Shown one piece after another: positions 22,168 to 33,575 of a stretch of DNA of 64,000 nucleotides. Under the pieces are notes generated by a model. The model was not told where the DNA came from. It was given only the letters and a program-made list of their open reading frames with translations, and ran no database searches. Each line of letters opens with the position of its first letter. Position 1 is the first letter of the stretch. The position numbers and the translations under genes are program-made. The DNA comes from Cryptomeria japonica. Lineage: Eukaryota; Streptophyta; Pinopsida; Cupressales; Cupressaceae. Where the stretch lies: NCBI RefSeq assembly GCF_030272615.1, contig NC_081409.1, positions 18,292,260 to 18,356,259 of the forward strand. Direction: 5' to 3'.

Positions 22168-23856
22168 CTATAGTGGGCTCCCATTGTATCAGTAGATGTA
22201 TCATTGTTGTATTGTAGACACCTGCGGGTGATTCTTTTGTAGCCATATGATTCTTTTGACATCATTGTATTATGACACATTTGATTGATTATATATATGA
22301 GATGATTCATCTTTTGCGGCAGCTATATGCATGTGTACCTTGTGTGATGAGATGTTCTTATGTGATGCATGTTTTATGATATGGATGCTTATATGATGCA
22401 AGGCCATATATTTTTGTTCTTTTATGTTGTATATGTGATGCATGATGCAAATGAAAATGTATGTGATGCAAATGATTATTTATATAATGAAAATGTGAGA
22501 TGTGCTAACATGTGTTGTATGCAGGATGTGATGCCATTATAATATCGATATGTATGAAATGCTTATATGTGGTGATGCAGGTGCAACTATATGAAATGCA
22601 CATGTTTTTGGTGTGTCATTATACTCAGTCATGTGATAGCGGGCTACGCGGACTCGAGAAGGACAATGGAAGTCAATCAAGAAAGGGGGATGGAAGACAG
22701 AAGATATGAACGTGAAAGAGCTTCTTGTGCGTTATCATCATTGAGCTTTATTATGGCAGAATAGGTTATGACAATCGAGGCATATGTTCGGCCCAGAAAG
22801 TCATTGTACCTGTTTGCATGGAGATAAGACAATCACAAACAAGGAATGCCCCAGTTCACACTAGACTCACAGTGTCCTCATATCCTTGGACAAGTCATAG
22901 TATTACTAAAAGACAATCCACAGACAGCAAATGCAAATAAGTGACGATACCCCATCCTCGCCTTTCTAGTCAAAGACATCCTGGAGATAGAATCTCTAGT
23001 CAAAGACATCCCGGAAAAGCTAAAAGACATGTCACCAAAAAGATAAAACCAAAAGAAAACCAAGACTCGACACCCACATCCACTGTAGTCTTCAAGTTTG
23101 TGTCTCTTGTCACTTGTTTAAGTCAAATTTTGATTGTGGTCACAATGTTCACTTTCACAAAAAGGATAGATAGCACTGAACCATATGTTGTCTGAGTCTG
23201 TTAAAAGATTTGATTTTGTTGAAGCCCATTGTTGCTGCTGTGTCTCCTTGGAAACTGACTAAATCCATGAAACTGATACCTTATTGTGGAGAAGATGGAA
23301 CTTTATTGCGGATCTGCGATGCAAAATGTTGCTTTATTGCGAATTGTGCGCGGATAGACTGAAGAGAGCTGAAAGAAACTGTACTCCTCGAAACATGTGA
23401 TGTTCTCAGTTCCACACCCATTACTAGACGCAGGAATTGGCCGTAGTCACAGATAGGATCTGATTTATTATGAATGGCTAACCAATCTCGGGTAGATCAA
23501 TAACAAGCCATGATGGGAATGGGTAAGTTTATTGTGAGTGAATTGGTCGTGATTGTGTGCGAAGTGAAAGAATGAAAGGGAATCCTGAAAGAGGGAGGAG
23601 CAAAGTCCCTACGCATGGCGCTGGTGACCCAGTTTTCACCATGGTACTTGCCCAGGGTGCCACCGAAGTGGTTTTCACCGTTGGACGAAATTATTTCTCT
23701 TTACTTTCTTGGATTTTGCAATTTTTTTGTTGTCACAAGGCGCCTGTTTGCCAGGTTTTCACCAAGTAACAATTTTTTTGTTTTTATAATTTTTTTTTGT
23801 ATTTTTGAATTTTTTTGATTTTTTTGTATTTTTGCATTAGGATACTTAAAAAGAGC
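22168..23856. other. Region between convergent PMD and pol ends in element A
   Basis: No gene. At 22300-22600 there are ATGTGATGCA-like words repeated irregularly. 22900-23050 holds a short direct repeat (CTAGTCAAAGACATCC at about 22968 and 23002). The end (23640-23850) is T-rich. Both polyadenylation regions presumably lie here. Confidence 0.5.
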
Positions 23857-26800
23857 TTATGTGTAGAACCTGCGAAGGTGCATGCTATTGATAGGGTCCT
23901 CCAAAGATTCACCTTCTATAGTTGAGAGCTGATATGCCCCAGATCCATATGCTGCTGTGATGATGTAAGGACCAAGCCAGTTGGGTTCAAATTTGCCCTT
24001 CTTTTCTCTATCTTGCTGATTCTTGGGGTTCTCTCTGAGGACTAAGTCACCTACCTCAAATGTGCGAGGCTTGACCTTGTGATTGTAACTGCGACTCATT
24101 CGTTGTTGGTAAGCCTTGAGATGATTAAAAGCAGTGTGTCGTCGTTCCTCCAACAGTTCTAGTTCTTGTAAGCGAGAGACCCTGTAGTCTTCATCGTTGA
24201 TTATGTTTCTCAAGGAGACCCGTAAAGAAGGTAACTCGACCTCAATAGGCAAGATGGCTTCAGCACCATAGACAAGTGAGTAAGGTGTAGCTCCTGTAGG
24301 TGTGCGGACACTGGTACGATATGCCCAAAGTGCGGGATTGAGTTGGACATGCCAGTTACGGCCAGCGTCGTCGACTGTCTTTTTAAGTATTTTGAGGATT
24401 GTTTTGTTAGACGCCTCAGCTTGGCCATTACCTTGGGGGTAATATGGTGTGGAGAAACGATGAGAGATATGGAATCGCTCACAGAGTTCATGAACATCCT
24501 GATTCTTGAAAGGACGCCCGTTGTCGGTAATAATGGAAGTAGGAATCCCGTATCGACAAATGATGTAGTTCAGGATGAAAGTAGCGATTTGTTTCCCAGT
24601 AACTTGTGTGAGAGGCACGGCTTCAATCCACTTTGTGAAATACTCTGTGGCTGTGATAATGAATTTATGTCCGTTGGAAGAAGGAGGGTGAATCTTGCCT
24701 ATGAGATCGAGTCCCCACTGACAAAAGGGCCAAGGAGATGCAAGTGGCTGTAGTTCTTGTGCTGGTGCGTGTATGAGGTCTCCATGAATTTGACACTGCT
24801 TACACTTCTTGACAAACTGATATGCATCTTTTTCCATAGTAGGCCAGTAGTATCCAGTCCTGATGAGTTTCTTGGCCAAGGTGGGACCACTAGTATGCGG
24901 ACCACATATCCCTTCGTGCACTTCTCGTAACGCAATCTGAGCTTCGTCACTCTCTAAACATCTAAGGAGGGTGCCATCTAGACCTCGCCGGTATAGGATA
25001 TCAGCTAGGATAACGTATCGGGAGGATTGGCGGATGAAAGTGCGGCGTTGGTTGCTCGATAAATCGGGAGGTAAGATGGTGTCGCGAAGGTATGTGAATA
25101 TGGAACCATATAACTGGGATTCAGGACCAACAACACATATCATTTCCGTGAGAGTGATCTCATATGACGGAATCAGCAGGTTGTCAACCAGGAACTCATA
25201 ATAGGTCTCATTTTGTGGTAGGTCAATGAGTGAAGCAATTGTAGCCATGGCATCAGCAGCGCGATTCTGTTCTCTTGGTATCTGCTCAAACTCTATCTTT
25301 GCAAAGTGTTGTTTCAGATCATCTACCAGTTGTTTGTAAGGCATTAGCTTTTCATCTTTTGTTTGATAATCATCAGTTGCTTGACGGATGACAAGTTGAG
25401 AATCGCCAAAAACACGAAGTTCCTGGATCTTCCACTGAACTGCAATTCTTAACCCCGTTGTTAATGCCTCGTATTCCGCTATATTGTTGGTGCAAGGAAA
25501 TGATAAGCGGTATGACTTTGGTATAGAATCGCCTTGGGGAGTTATAAAGAGTATACCCGCTCCTGCCCCGTGCTGTGTGTATGAGCCATCAAAGTATAGT
25601 TGCCATGGCTTTGCAGGTGATATTGTTAGAATGGACTCATCTGGAAATTCTGACTGTAGAGGAACATCATCTATCATGGGAGCATCTGCCAGTTGATCTG
25701 CAATGGCTTGTCCTTTGATTGCTTTTCTGTCCACGTATTCTATGTCGAATTCACTCAAAATCATTACCCACTTGGCCAGTCGCCCAGTAAGTGTAGCTTT
25801 GTTGAGCAGATATTTTAGTGGATCAATTCTGGCAATCAACTTGGTCTTGTGAGTGAGCATATAATGTCGTAATTTTTGTGAAGCGAAGACCACAGCGAGA
25901 CATGCACGCTCAATTGGTGTGTAGTTGAGCTCATATCCCACCAATGTGCGACTGATATAGTAGACTGCTTTTTCCTTGCCGTCAGGTATTTGCTGTGCTA
26001 GTAGTGCCCCCAGTGCTGTTGGAGTAGCTGATATGTAAAGTAGCAATGGTTGATTCGGAATTGGTGGCATCAAAACTGGCGGGTTCAAAAGATAGTCTTT
26101 AAGTGCCTGAAAAGCCTGTTGACAGTTCTCGTCCCATTTGAACTTAATGTTTTTGTGTAGCAGGTGCTGGAAAGGATTACACTTATCTGCAAGTTGTGCT
26201 ATGAATCTTCGTATGGACTGGAGTCTCCCTTGTAAAGACCGAAGTTGACTGATATTCTTGGGTGGCGGCATGTCCAAGATAGCCTTGACTTTTGCTGGAT
26301 CCGCTTCTATTCCTCTTTTAGACACAATGAATCCTAGGAGCTTCCCGGAGGTTACTCCAAAGACACATTTCTTTGGATTTAATCTTACCTTGTATTTTTC
26401 CAGCCTATCAAAAGCAACTGAAAGTATGTCCAAGTGTGTATTTCTGTCTATTGATTTAACCAAAAGGTCGTCGACATAATCTTCCACCTTTACATGCATG
26501 AGATCATGGAAGATAGTAGTCATGGCTCGTTGATACGTGGCACCTGCATTTTTCAGCCCAAAGGGCATGACATTCCAGCAGAAGGTTCCCCATGGACAAG
26601 TGAATGATGTTTTATGTTGATCTTCAGGTGCAATCCTGATCTGATTATATCCAGAGAATCCGTCCATTAAAGATAACATCTCATGGCCTGCTGTGAGATC
26701 AACAATTAAATCAATGTTTGGTAATGGGAAATCATCCTTCGGACAAGCCTTGTTGATATCCCTGAAATCTGTACATATTCGGATGCTGCGATCTGGTTTG

Positions 26801-29800
26801 CTAACAGGCACTAAGTTGGAAATCCATTCAGGATAATCAATTGGACGTATGAATCCGACATCTAGTAATTTCTCCAGCTCTGCCTTGACTAATAATGCCA
26901 CCTGTGGATGCATTTTTCTCAATTTCTGTTTTACTGGTTTTGCCCCCGGTTTGACTGTTAAATGATGCATTACTAAGTCGGGGTCTAGTCCAGGCATATC
27001 AGCATAAGACCATGCGAAGTTGACTTGTCGTGCCTTAAAGAAGCTTATGAACCTTGCTTTCTCGGCCTCTGTCAATGATTGAGCCAAAAATATGTTGTGT
27101 GGAACCTCGGCTGTACCAATGTTTGTCTTTATAGTCTCCTCTACCAACATGGATGATTTTTCCTCGTATGATGCTGGGAGAATGTCAAGCCTTCCATCTT
27201 CGGGCGCCTCAGAGAGGTTTTCACCCTCAGATACGTCCTTTCTTTTTACTTTTTTAGAGTCAGAGAGCGCCACAGTGTGGTTTTCGCCATAAGACCCTTG
27301 TTTTGTCTTTATTTTCACATTTTTGCGACTAGAAGGCCCGACACCCTCACCAAAGTATGCCATGTTATTTAGCTCTATGGCGTATCCTGCTTTATGGTCT
27401 CCAAGAGGAAGATCATCGCGAATGCCAAGATAATCAACAATAGCTTCGTCATTTTGAAATGTATCGATCTGTGGTGGTCCATCCTGATCCCAGTCAATGA
27501 GTTGGGGGTGAACGAGGGGAAGGTCTTTAGTGTTTTTAGAATCCGCAAGGCTAATAGTGAAGATGTGGTTATATTCAGGTATGTCAAGGTAGTCATCGAG
27601 GTCGTCAATGGCACTCTCCTCATCAGTGTCGATCGTGAGTGAGTCCAAATTATCATCACTAGTAGCACCCTCAGGGACAGGTGTCCTCATCCTATGTGAT
27701 CCTGACCTAGGGCCCTGAAACGAAGCTTGTGCGGGATCCTTATGGGTCGGTTCTTGACCAACTCTGAATTTCTTGTAAAACTCCTCCTCCTCTGTAGGTT
27801 CATCTGGCTCTCTAAATGTCTCATTAAGTTCATAATCGCTGGAGGATTTGTCTGAACCCCATTCCCACTCATTGGAGTCTGTGGAATAATTATCCTCTTG
27901 TTGAACTTCAGCCACTTTGACTTGCCATATCTGTTTTGTTTTCTTGTGTTGAATCTTGGGGTTTAGAAAACCAAGCCCCTTAGAGCGTTCCCTTCTTGTA
28001 GTTAGCTCAGGTTGTAGAGGCTCCATGACACCTTCTTTGCGTAGTCCGAGAGGACTTTTTCCATCATACCCGAATCTCTGCAGAATTTTGAAACCTTTAC
28101 CATAGTTTTCACAGGGTATTATAATTTGATCATGTGTATCATCTTCAGCGTCCTTATATAGCATTTTATATAAACTTTCTTCCTCTAGTTCGCCCCATTT
28201 TTGAAAGACGGTAGGATCCCATTTGAGGAGCATGATGGAGATTTGCTTATTTGGATGTGGTCGCCCATATTCCTTGGGGGAGTTCATGACTTGTCGTAAG
28301 AACATTGTTTGATTCAGAGTGTATTCTCCCATGCCTTTGTCTTGAAACTTGGCTCTAAGTTCACCCTGTTTGGATGTCGAGGGCTTTAATGACTCAGGAT
28401 CAATATATGCTGAAGAAGGAGTAGCCTCACGATTGCTGGGAATGATAATCTCAGTATGTGATCTCAAGTTATTGCAATATATGAATGGATTTGGATCACC
28501 ATTGACCGTTACCTCGACTCCATTATGAGGAAATTTTATGCACTGATGGTATGTTGATGGGACCGCTCTCATTTCATGAATCCATGGACGTCCTAGCAAT
28601 ATGTTATACGTGAGGTCTAGATCCAGGACTTGACAAATCACGTCCTTTGTTACTGGCCCTATTCTGAGTGGTAAGATGACCGTGCCCTTGGACGAGCGCT
28701 CTTCATCATCATAAGCCTTAATAGTGATTTGGTTTGTAGCATTCACAGCTTTGTCAGAATATCCCAATTGTCTGATGGTGCTCAATGTACAAATATTAAG
28801 ACCTGCTCCTCCATCTATCAGGACTCGTTTTATTCGGTGTTTATGTATGAAAGCTTCAATATGTAGAGGTGCATTGTGAGGCTGACTTATGGAGGCGTCA
28901 TCGGCTTCTGTAAATGTGAGGGAGTGTGGAACGGATAGGTATCCCACCATGGCTTGAAACTGATCCACGTTTAGATCCGTAGGGACAGCAGTATCTCTCA
29001 AGGTTTTGTCAAGGACAGCTTTATGTGCAGGAGATATACGTAAGAGCTCAAGAATAGAGATGAGTGCGGGTGTTTTCCCTAATTGCTCTACAAGATCGTA
29101 CTCAGGCTTAGTTGACGGAAGATTGGTATTCTTAGAAGAGGTTCCTGGCAATGTGATCTTACCTCGACGAGTTGTAACATGACATTCAGAGGTAGCTTCG
29201 GATGAAGATCCCACACCTTTTAGGACAATTTTAGGTCGCTGAGGAGGATTCTCAGGATTTTTATTTTTGATAGTAATGGTAGAAATATGATTGTCCATTG
29301 AGATGTGGTTAATAGTGGAATCATAATTGTAAGATGTTCTGGTGTAATTGGCTTGATCATCGGTGACTTTGCCTTTTCCCTTGTCATGTTTTGGGAATGG
29401 TTCCTTAAACACCTCATGCTCTTGGTTAGATGAATGTCCCTCAATCTCAATATCTCCTCTGTCAATGAGATCTTGTACAATGTTTTTCAATCGATGGCAA
29501 TTACTTGTCTTGTGACCCTTGCTCTTATGAAATTCACAATATTCATCATCATTCCACCAATTCGGTTTTACCTTTGGTTCATATGGAGGAAAATCTGGGA
29601 CCGTGATCACTTTGTTTGCTACAAGCTTTTTGAATACTGATTCAAGTGGTTCTCCCAATGGAGTGTACTTCCTTCGTGGTTTGGAAGCTGTTTGATTGTT
29701 CACTTGATTGTTGGTAGAATTTGATCCAGAAAAGATGAACTTTGGTCTCACTGTGTTAGCATCCACAACACCATCATTAACTGTGTTCTTGTTCTTGTTC

Positions 29801-30135
29801 CAAAACTTTGATTTGTCTTTTCCCTTAAAGTCCTCTTTGTTTTCTCTGAATAGTTTGATAACTCCTTGTTCAATTAAGACTCTTTCTGTTGCTAGGCCCT
29901 TTTCAATGACATCCTTGAATGTAGACAAACAAGCTTTTCTGAGATCATAACCAATAGCCTTGTTAACATTTTGTGTGAACATTTCCACCATTTGTTTTTG
30001 CGGGATTTCACAAGAGCATCTGCTAGCTAAGTTCCTCCATCTTTGCAAAAATGACGCAAAAGATTCTCCTTCTTTTTGTTTCGTATTGCACAAGGTAGTA
30101 ACTGAGACATCTGTTTCAATGTTGTAAGAGAAATG
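23857..30135 (-). CDS. Gag C-terminus and Pol polyprotein of element A
   Basis: Open from just after the gag stop (30136) to TAA at 23857. Counting residues from codon 30093: rest of Gag 1-150; Cys/His knuckle CEFHKSKGHKTSNC near 186-199; aspartic protease with DGGAG at 427-431 and ILLGRPW near 498; G-patch about 663-710; long acidic linker; reverse transcriptase about 1070-1260 with YVDD at 1206-1209; RT-linked RNase H about 1345-1440; second RNase H about 1497-1620 (FDGSYTQHG, GDSQLVIRQ); integrase zinc finger HHCC about 1725-1768; integrase core with D1796, D1857 (ITDNGRP) and E1893; C-terminal SH3-like region to FYT. Two RNase H domains are the Tat hallmark. No chromodomain is seen. All catalytic motifs look intact. 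It lacks an own ATG near its start and is in the same frame as gag. Confidence 0.95.
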   Translation of the reverse strand, partial: HFSYNIETDVSVTTLCNTKQKEGESFASFLQRWRNLASRCSCEIPQKQMVEMFTQNVNKAIGYDLRKACLSTFKDVIEKGLATERVLIEQGVIKLFRENKEDFKGKDKSKFWNKNKNTVNDGVVDANTVRPKFIFSGSNSTNNQVNNQTASKPRRKYTPLGEPLESVFKKLVANKVITVPDFPPYEPKVKPNWWNDDEYCEFHKSKGHKTSNCHRLKNIVQDLIDRGDIEIEGHSSNQEHEVFKEPFPKHDKGKGKVTDDQANYTRTSYNYDSTINHISMDNHISTITIKNKNPENPPQRPKIVLKGVGSSSEATSECHVTTRRGKITLPGTSSKNTNLPSTKPEYDLVEQLGKTPALISILELLRISPAHKAVLDKTLRDTAVPTDLNVDQFQAMVGYLSVPHSLTFTEADDASISQPHNAPLHIEAFIHKHRIKRVLIDGGAGLNICTLSTIRQLGYSDKAVNATNQITIKAYDDEERSSKGTVILPLRIGPVTKDVICQVLDLDLTYNILLGRPWIHEMRAVPSTYHQCIKFPHNGVEVTVNGDPNPFIYCNNLRSHTEIIIPSNREATPSSAYIDPESLKPSTSKQGELRAKFQDKGMGEYTLNQTMFLRQVMNSPKEYGRPHPNKQISIMLLKWDPTVFQKWGELEEESLYKMLYKDAEDDTHDQIIIPCENYGKGFKILQRFGYDGKSPLGLRKEGVMEPLQPELTTRRERSKGLGFLNPKIQHKKTKQIWQVKVAEVQQEDNYSTDSNEWEWGSDKSSSDYELNETFREPDEPTEEEEFYKKFRVGQEPTHKDPAQASFQGPRSGSHRMRTPVPEGATSDDNLDSLTIDTDEESAIDDLDDYLDIPEYNHIFTISLADSKNTKDLPLVHPQLIDWDQDGPPQIDTFQNDEAIVDYLGIRDDLPLGDHKAGYAIELNNMAYFGEGVGPSSRKNVKIKTKQGSYGENHTVALSDSKKVKRKDVSEGENLSEAPEDGRLDILPASYEEKSSMLVEETIKTNIGTAEVPHNIFLAQSLTEAEKARFISFFKARQVNFAWSYADMPGLDPDLVMHHLTVKPGAKPVKQKLRKMHPQVALLVKAELEKLLDVGFIRPIDYPEWISNLVPVSKPDRSIRICTDFRDINKACPKDDFPLPNIDLIVDLTAGHEMLSLMDGFSGYNQIRIAPEDQHKTSFTCPWGTFCWNVMPFGLKNAGATYQRAMTTIFHDLMHVKVEDYVDDLLVKSIDRNTHLDILSVAFDRLEKYKVRLNPKKCVFGVTSGKLLGFIVSKRGIEADPAKVKAILDMPPPKNISQLRSLQGRLQSIRRFIAQLADKCNPFQHLLHKNIKFKWDENCQQAFQALKDYLLNPPVLMPPIPNQPLLLYISATPTALGALLAQQIPDGKEKAVYYISRTLVGYELNYTPIERACLAVVFASQKLRHYMLTHKTKLIARIDPLKYLLNKATLTGRLAKWVMILSEFDIEYVDRKAIKGQAIADQLADAPMIDDVPLQSEFPDESILTISPAKPWQLYFDGSYTQHGAGAGILFITPQGDSIPKSYRLSFPCTNNIAEYEALTTGLRIAVQWKIQELRVFGDSQLVIRQATDDYQTKDEKLMPYKQLVDDLKQHFAKIEFEQIPREQNRAADAMATIASLIDLPQNETYYEFLVDNLLIPSYEITLTEMICVVGPESQLYGSIFTYLRDTILPPDLSSNQRRTFIRQSSRYVILADILYRRGLDGTLLRCLESDEAQIALREVHEGICGPHTSGPTLAKKLIRTGYYWPTMEKDAYQFVKKCKQCQIHGDLIHAPAQELQPLASPWPFCQWGLDLIGKIHPPSSNGHKFIITATEYFTKWIEAVPLTQVTGKQIATFILNYIICRYGIPTSIITDNGRPFKNQDVHELCERFHISHRFSTPYYPQGNGQAEASNKTILKILKKTVDDAGRNWHVQLNPALWAYRTSVRTPTGATPYSLVYGAEAILPIEVELPSLRVSLRNIINDEDYRVSRLQELELLEERRHTAFNHLKAYQQRMSRSYNHKVKPRTFEVGDLVLRENPKNQQDREKKGKFEPNWLGPYIITAAYGSGAYQLSTIEGESLEDPINSMHLRRFYT

Positions 30136-31335
30136 TTAAATGAATGCCTCTGCCAAGTCACCCCATGACTTAATACCAGGAGGTAATTGAGAAAACCATT
30201 CCATCGCTTGATCTCCTAAGCTCTGTGGGAACAACCTCATTAAGTATGTTTCTTCTGCCGCTACCTCAATGCAAGCTGTGAAGAATTGTCTTATGTGTGC
30301 CTTGGGATCTCCTCTCCCTCTATATTTGTCAAATTTCGGTGTTGCAAAGTGCGGAGGAAACGGAGGCATGGGAATGCTCTTATCAAAGGGATAAGGGCAT
30401 ATATCTCTCATAGTATATGTGGGTTTTGATGTGCCCATGTCTTCCACTTTCTTTTGTAGATCTCTAATTTGTTGCTCCAAATTATTTTTGGGAGGAGATG
30501 GATTTCTTGTAGCATATCCCATGTTTGAAACACCCATTTGAGGAGGAGCCTGTTGCATGTATGGATGATACTGATCGTAGACATGTCCATATGGAGGTCT
30601 ATATTGTTGCGACATGTATGGAGCACTTGGCATAATTTCTTGTTGAGGAACCCCATATCTGTTTTGTGTGTATAAACCATATTCAATGGGCCTTTCATTT
30701 TCCATTGTGTTGCCCCCAATTTTGGCATGAGGTCTTCTTGTGTCAAAATTTTGAGGAAGTCCTTGAGTATCCATTTGTCTTGGTTGACCTATATCTTGAG
30801 CATGTGTTTGAACATAAGGCCTCCATGATGGTCTTTGAGTGTAAGTATCGTGCATTTGAGCTTGTGTATGTGGGATTGCTGGTTTCTGAAGCAAAACTGA
30901 TGGTGACTCCGGCATCATATTATTTGGTCCTCCACTATTTGGTTGAGTTTGTTGTGAAGGTCTACTTTCCATAAGTTGAGATAAGTCAAAATCATGTGGT
31001 ATCTTAGCTCCACTTTGTGCCATCATGTTTAGAAAGTATTGACGATCTCTCCTCATTATCTCTTCAACCAATCTATTGAATTGAGGATCCATTATAGATT
31101 CTTGTATGTCTGCTGATAGTATTGAAGAATTGTCCACATTATCATTGTGTGTAGCGTTGTGTATAGCGTTTGCGCTTTCCATATTTGGATTGTGTCTATA
31201 AACATTCATGTCTGGTAATGTAGTGTGCTCAGGATTGTAGAAGACATCATTGTCATACTCATAAGAACTCATGTTTACGGGTCCTTGAGCTTCTTTAGCT
31301 TTTCTCCTAGATTTTTGAAGACGGGTTTCAACCAT
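30136..31335 (-). CDS. Gag N-terminal part of element A, ending at an in-frame TAA
   Basis: 399 codons from ATG 31335. The first 80 residues are basic then acidic; a Gln/Tyr/Pro/Met-rich middle follows; from about residue 320 the Retrotransposon_gag core begins (ATPKFDKYRGRGDPKAHIRQ, later LFPQSLGDQAMEWFSQLPPG). The core is cut at 30136-30138 by TAA, yet the rest of it (KQKEGESFASFLQRWRNLA) continues in the same frame beyond the stop. The break is therefore a single nonsense codon inside a conserved domain, not a normal gag terminus. Either this copy is newly defective, the stop is read through, or the base is a sequencing error. Confidence 0.9.
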   Translation of the reverse strand: MVETRLQKSRRKAKEAQGPVNMSSYEYDNDVFYNPEHTTLPDMNVYRHNPNMESANAIHNATHNDNVDNSSILSADIQESIMDPQFNRLVEEIMRRDRQYFLNMMAQSGAKIPHDFDLSQLMESRPSQQTQPNSGGPNNMMPESPSVLLQKPAIPHTQAQMHDTYTQRPSWRPYVQTHAQDIGQPRQMDTQGLPQNFDTRRPHAKIGGNTMENERPIEYGLYTQNRYGVPQQEIMPSAPYMSQQYRPPYGHVYDQYHPYMQQAPPQMGVSNMGYATRNPSPPKNNLEQQIRDLQKKVEDMGTSKPTYTMRDICPYPFDKSIPMPPFPPHFATPKFDKYRGRGDPKAHIRQFFTACIEVAAEETYLMRLFPQSLGDQAMEWFSQLPPGIKSWGDLAEAFI

Positions 31336-31820
31336 GAACTAGGTGTTAGACCAATATGTGAGAGACTTAGACGAAAATGACAAGGGTATGTAAGACCAAG
31401 AGTTGTATGGAGTGTAAATGAATCTGAAGTTTACTTGCAATGTCCAAAGTGTAAGACCAAGTATGTATGTTGTAGAGTAGGTGTGACTTCCAAAGAGAGG
31501 ATAGTTTCTCTTGATGAGGTAAGCTGACCTTGACTCTAAGTAAGACCAAATGAGACCCAAAGGTAAGAAACCTTGATGAGGGATCACTTAGCAAAGTGTT
31601 GTAGTATGTAGTGTGTTGACAAAGTATAGTGAGGACAAGCAAGTGACTTTTGACTCAAGTTTAGACAAGTATGACTGTAAAATGAGGTATGAAGCAATGA
31701 TGGACTGTGTAAGACCTTAGAACAGGCTGAATGCTAGATGAACCTGAAGAGATAACCTAGGAAGCTCAAGTGTGCCGAAACTGATTTCTTTGTTTGCTTG
31801 ACTGTTAAACTTTTTTCAAA

Positions 31821-32112
31821 TCCTGACACAGACGCCTCTGTATACTTCACAGACGCGGTTTTAAGACACAGACGCTATTCTGTTTGACACAAACGTGATT
31901 CTGAGATTTCCTGTTGATGTTTGCTAAGACTGACAGATTTTTGCAATTGTGGACACAGACGCGCCTGTATACTTCACAGACGCTATTTCCAGACACAGAC
32001 GTGTCTCTGTTCGACACAGACGCTGATAAAAACACAGACGCTATTCTGTACTTCACAGACGCGTTTATCAGACACAGACGCGGTTTTAACAGACACAGAC
32101 GCGTTTCTGTAA
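31821..32112 (-). repeat. GCGTCTGTG motif array, leader copy 1
   Basis: About ten to twelve ACACAGACGC or TCACAGACGC words on the plus strand, i.e. GCGTCTGTG on the minus (gag-sense) strand, spaced about 15-30 bp. It has a gap around 31890-31950. Confidence 0.85.
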
Positions 32113-33320
32113 CCTTAGTGCAATCTTTCCTATCTGTGAATTTGTTTTGCTGTGACCAAATCTGATTTTTCGACTGTTTTTCGTGACAAGAGGACACAGT
32201 GTTGATGACCCAATGTTTGCAGACTGTTTAGACTCCAAAAAGTGTGTTGTTTGATGTAAAAAGTTTTTTGCATACACTTGAAGACACAAAAGACACAATG
32301 TTTTGCTGTTTTGTCTTGATTGTTTGAGTGTTTATCATAAGTCAAGCACAATTCTTATGGCTGGCCAGGACAATAATTGTTGATCCCACATGGGGTTTTA
32401 CCCCCGAGGCTACGCTATTCAGAGCGGATACTTAGATGCTTGACCTCACTGGCTCCACCCTCGGCACTCACTTCTCGGGTCAGCCAAGCATCAGTCCCCA
32501 TGAAAACTCCCCATGGCGAACTTTGTATCTCTACTAAGAACCGTATGTGTGTGGGCCGCTACCAGAGGTCCGACCTCCTGCCTCAACAACTAGAAGGATT
32601 TGGGCATCTAAAACAATGAGGTGCTAGTAAGGGCATCCGCTCGTGTGGCCATACATGCGGCACTTTCAGCTCTGTAAATACAGAAGGCTCCCAGCCGGTA
32701 GGGGTTACGCCCTACAAATGATCAAATAAATTTGATCAAACGGGTTTATGGGGAGACATAGTGTCGGTATGAACTAATCAGCACACGTTATTCATAGTTT
32801 TCACCATGAATACATTTGATTATAGTGGCTTGGAAGAAGATGGCTTTTCTTTTGCTACCACTTGGGTCGTTCTCTTCTCACTAGTAGTCCTAATGACCAC
32901 ACGGGAAGACAGGCCCTCTAAAGAATAAACACAAAGAGCCTATTGCTCAAGACACAAAAGACAATGGTTCAATTTTAGTGCACCAATCGAAGTGTTTGCT
33001 AAGCTATGAAGACAAGGCACACAAATAAAATTACAAAACCCTAGCTAAGGCCCTGCAACAAAATTGTTAGTAGTTTGGGTTGTTTCAAATGATAACCCCT
33101 TCCTGCAAACACACAAGTTAGGTAAATTTTAAGAAAAACCCAAAAAGACTTTGTGAAAAGGGGCCTTCAACAAAAACGTATTTGCCTCCAAAGCAAGCTG
33201 CACAAACCAGGTTAGCTAGATCTGCAAAGGTTAGCCAAAAATAAACCAGATCTGAAAACCCTAAGTACAAAATCCGAAAAGCCGAATCGAAAAACTTGAA
33301 AAAAATTTGCAAAAACAGAA

Positions 33321-33575
33321 TGCACAGACGCTGTTATACCAGACACAGACGCGTCTGTCCGACACAGACGCGGTTATGTGATTTGCAGACGTGATTTCAG
33401 AACACAGACGCCTCTATATTCTTCAGACGCGATCAGAGGGTTCACAGACGCGATTCGGGATCACAGACGCGACTTTCGGAAACCTGCAAAAATAGAAAAT
33501 GACAGAAACACAGACGCGATAAAAGATGTCACAGACGCCTCTGAAATACAAAAACGCGATCCGAACACTCGCAGA
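33321..33575 (-). repeat. GCGTCTGTG motif array, leader copy 2
   Basis: About a dozen CACAGACGC-type words on the plus strand between the primer site and the mid-leader, with the same core and the same C/T, G/A variation as the other two arrays. Confidence 0.85.
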
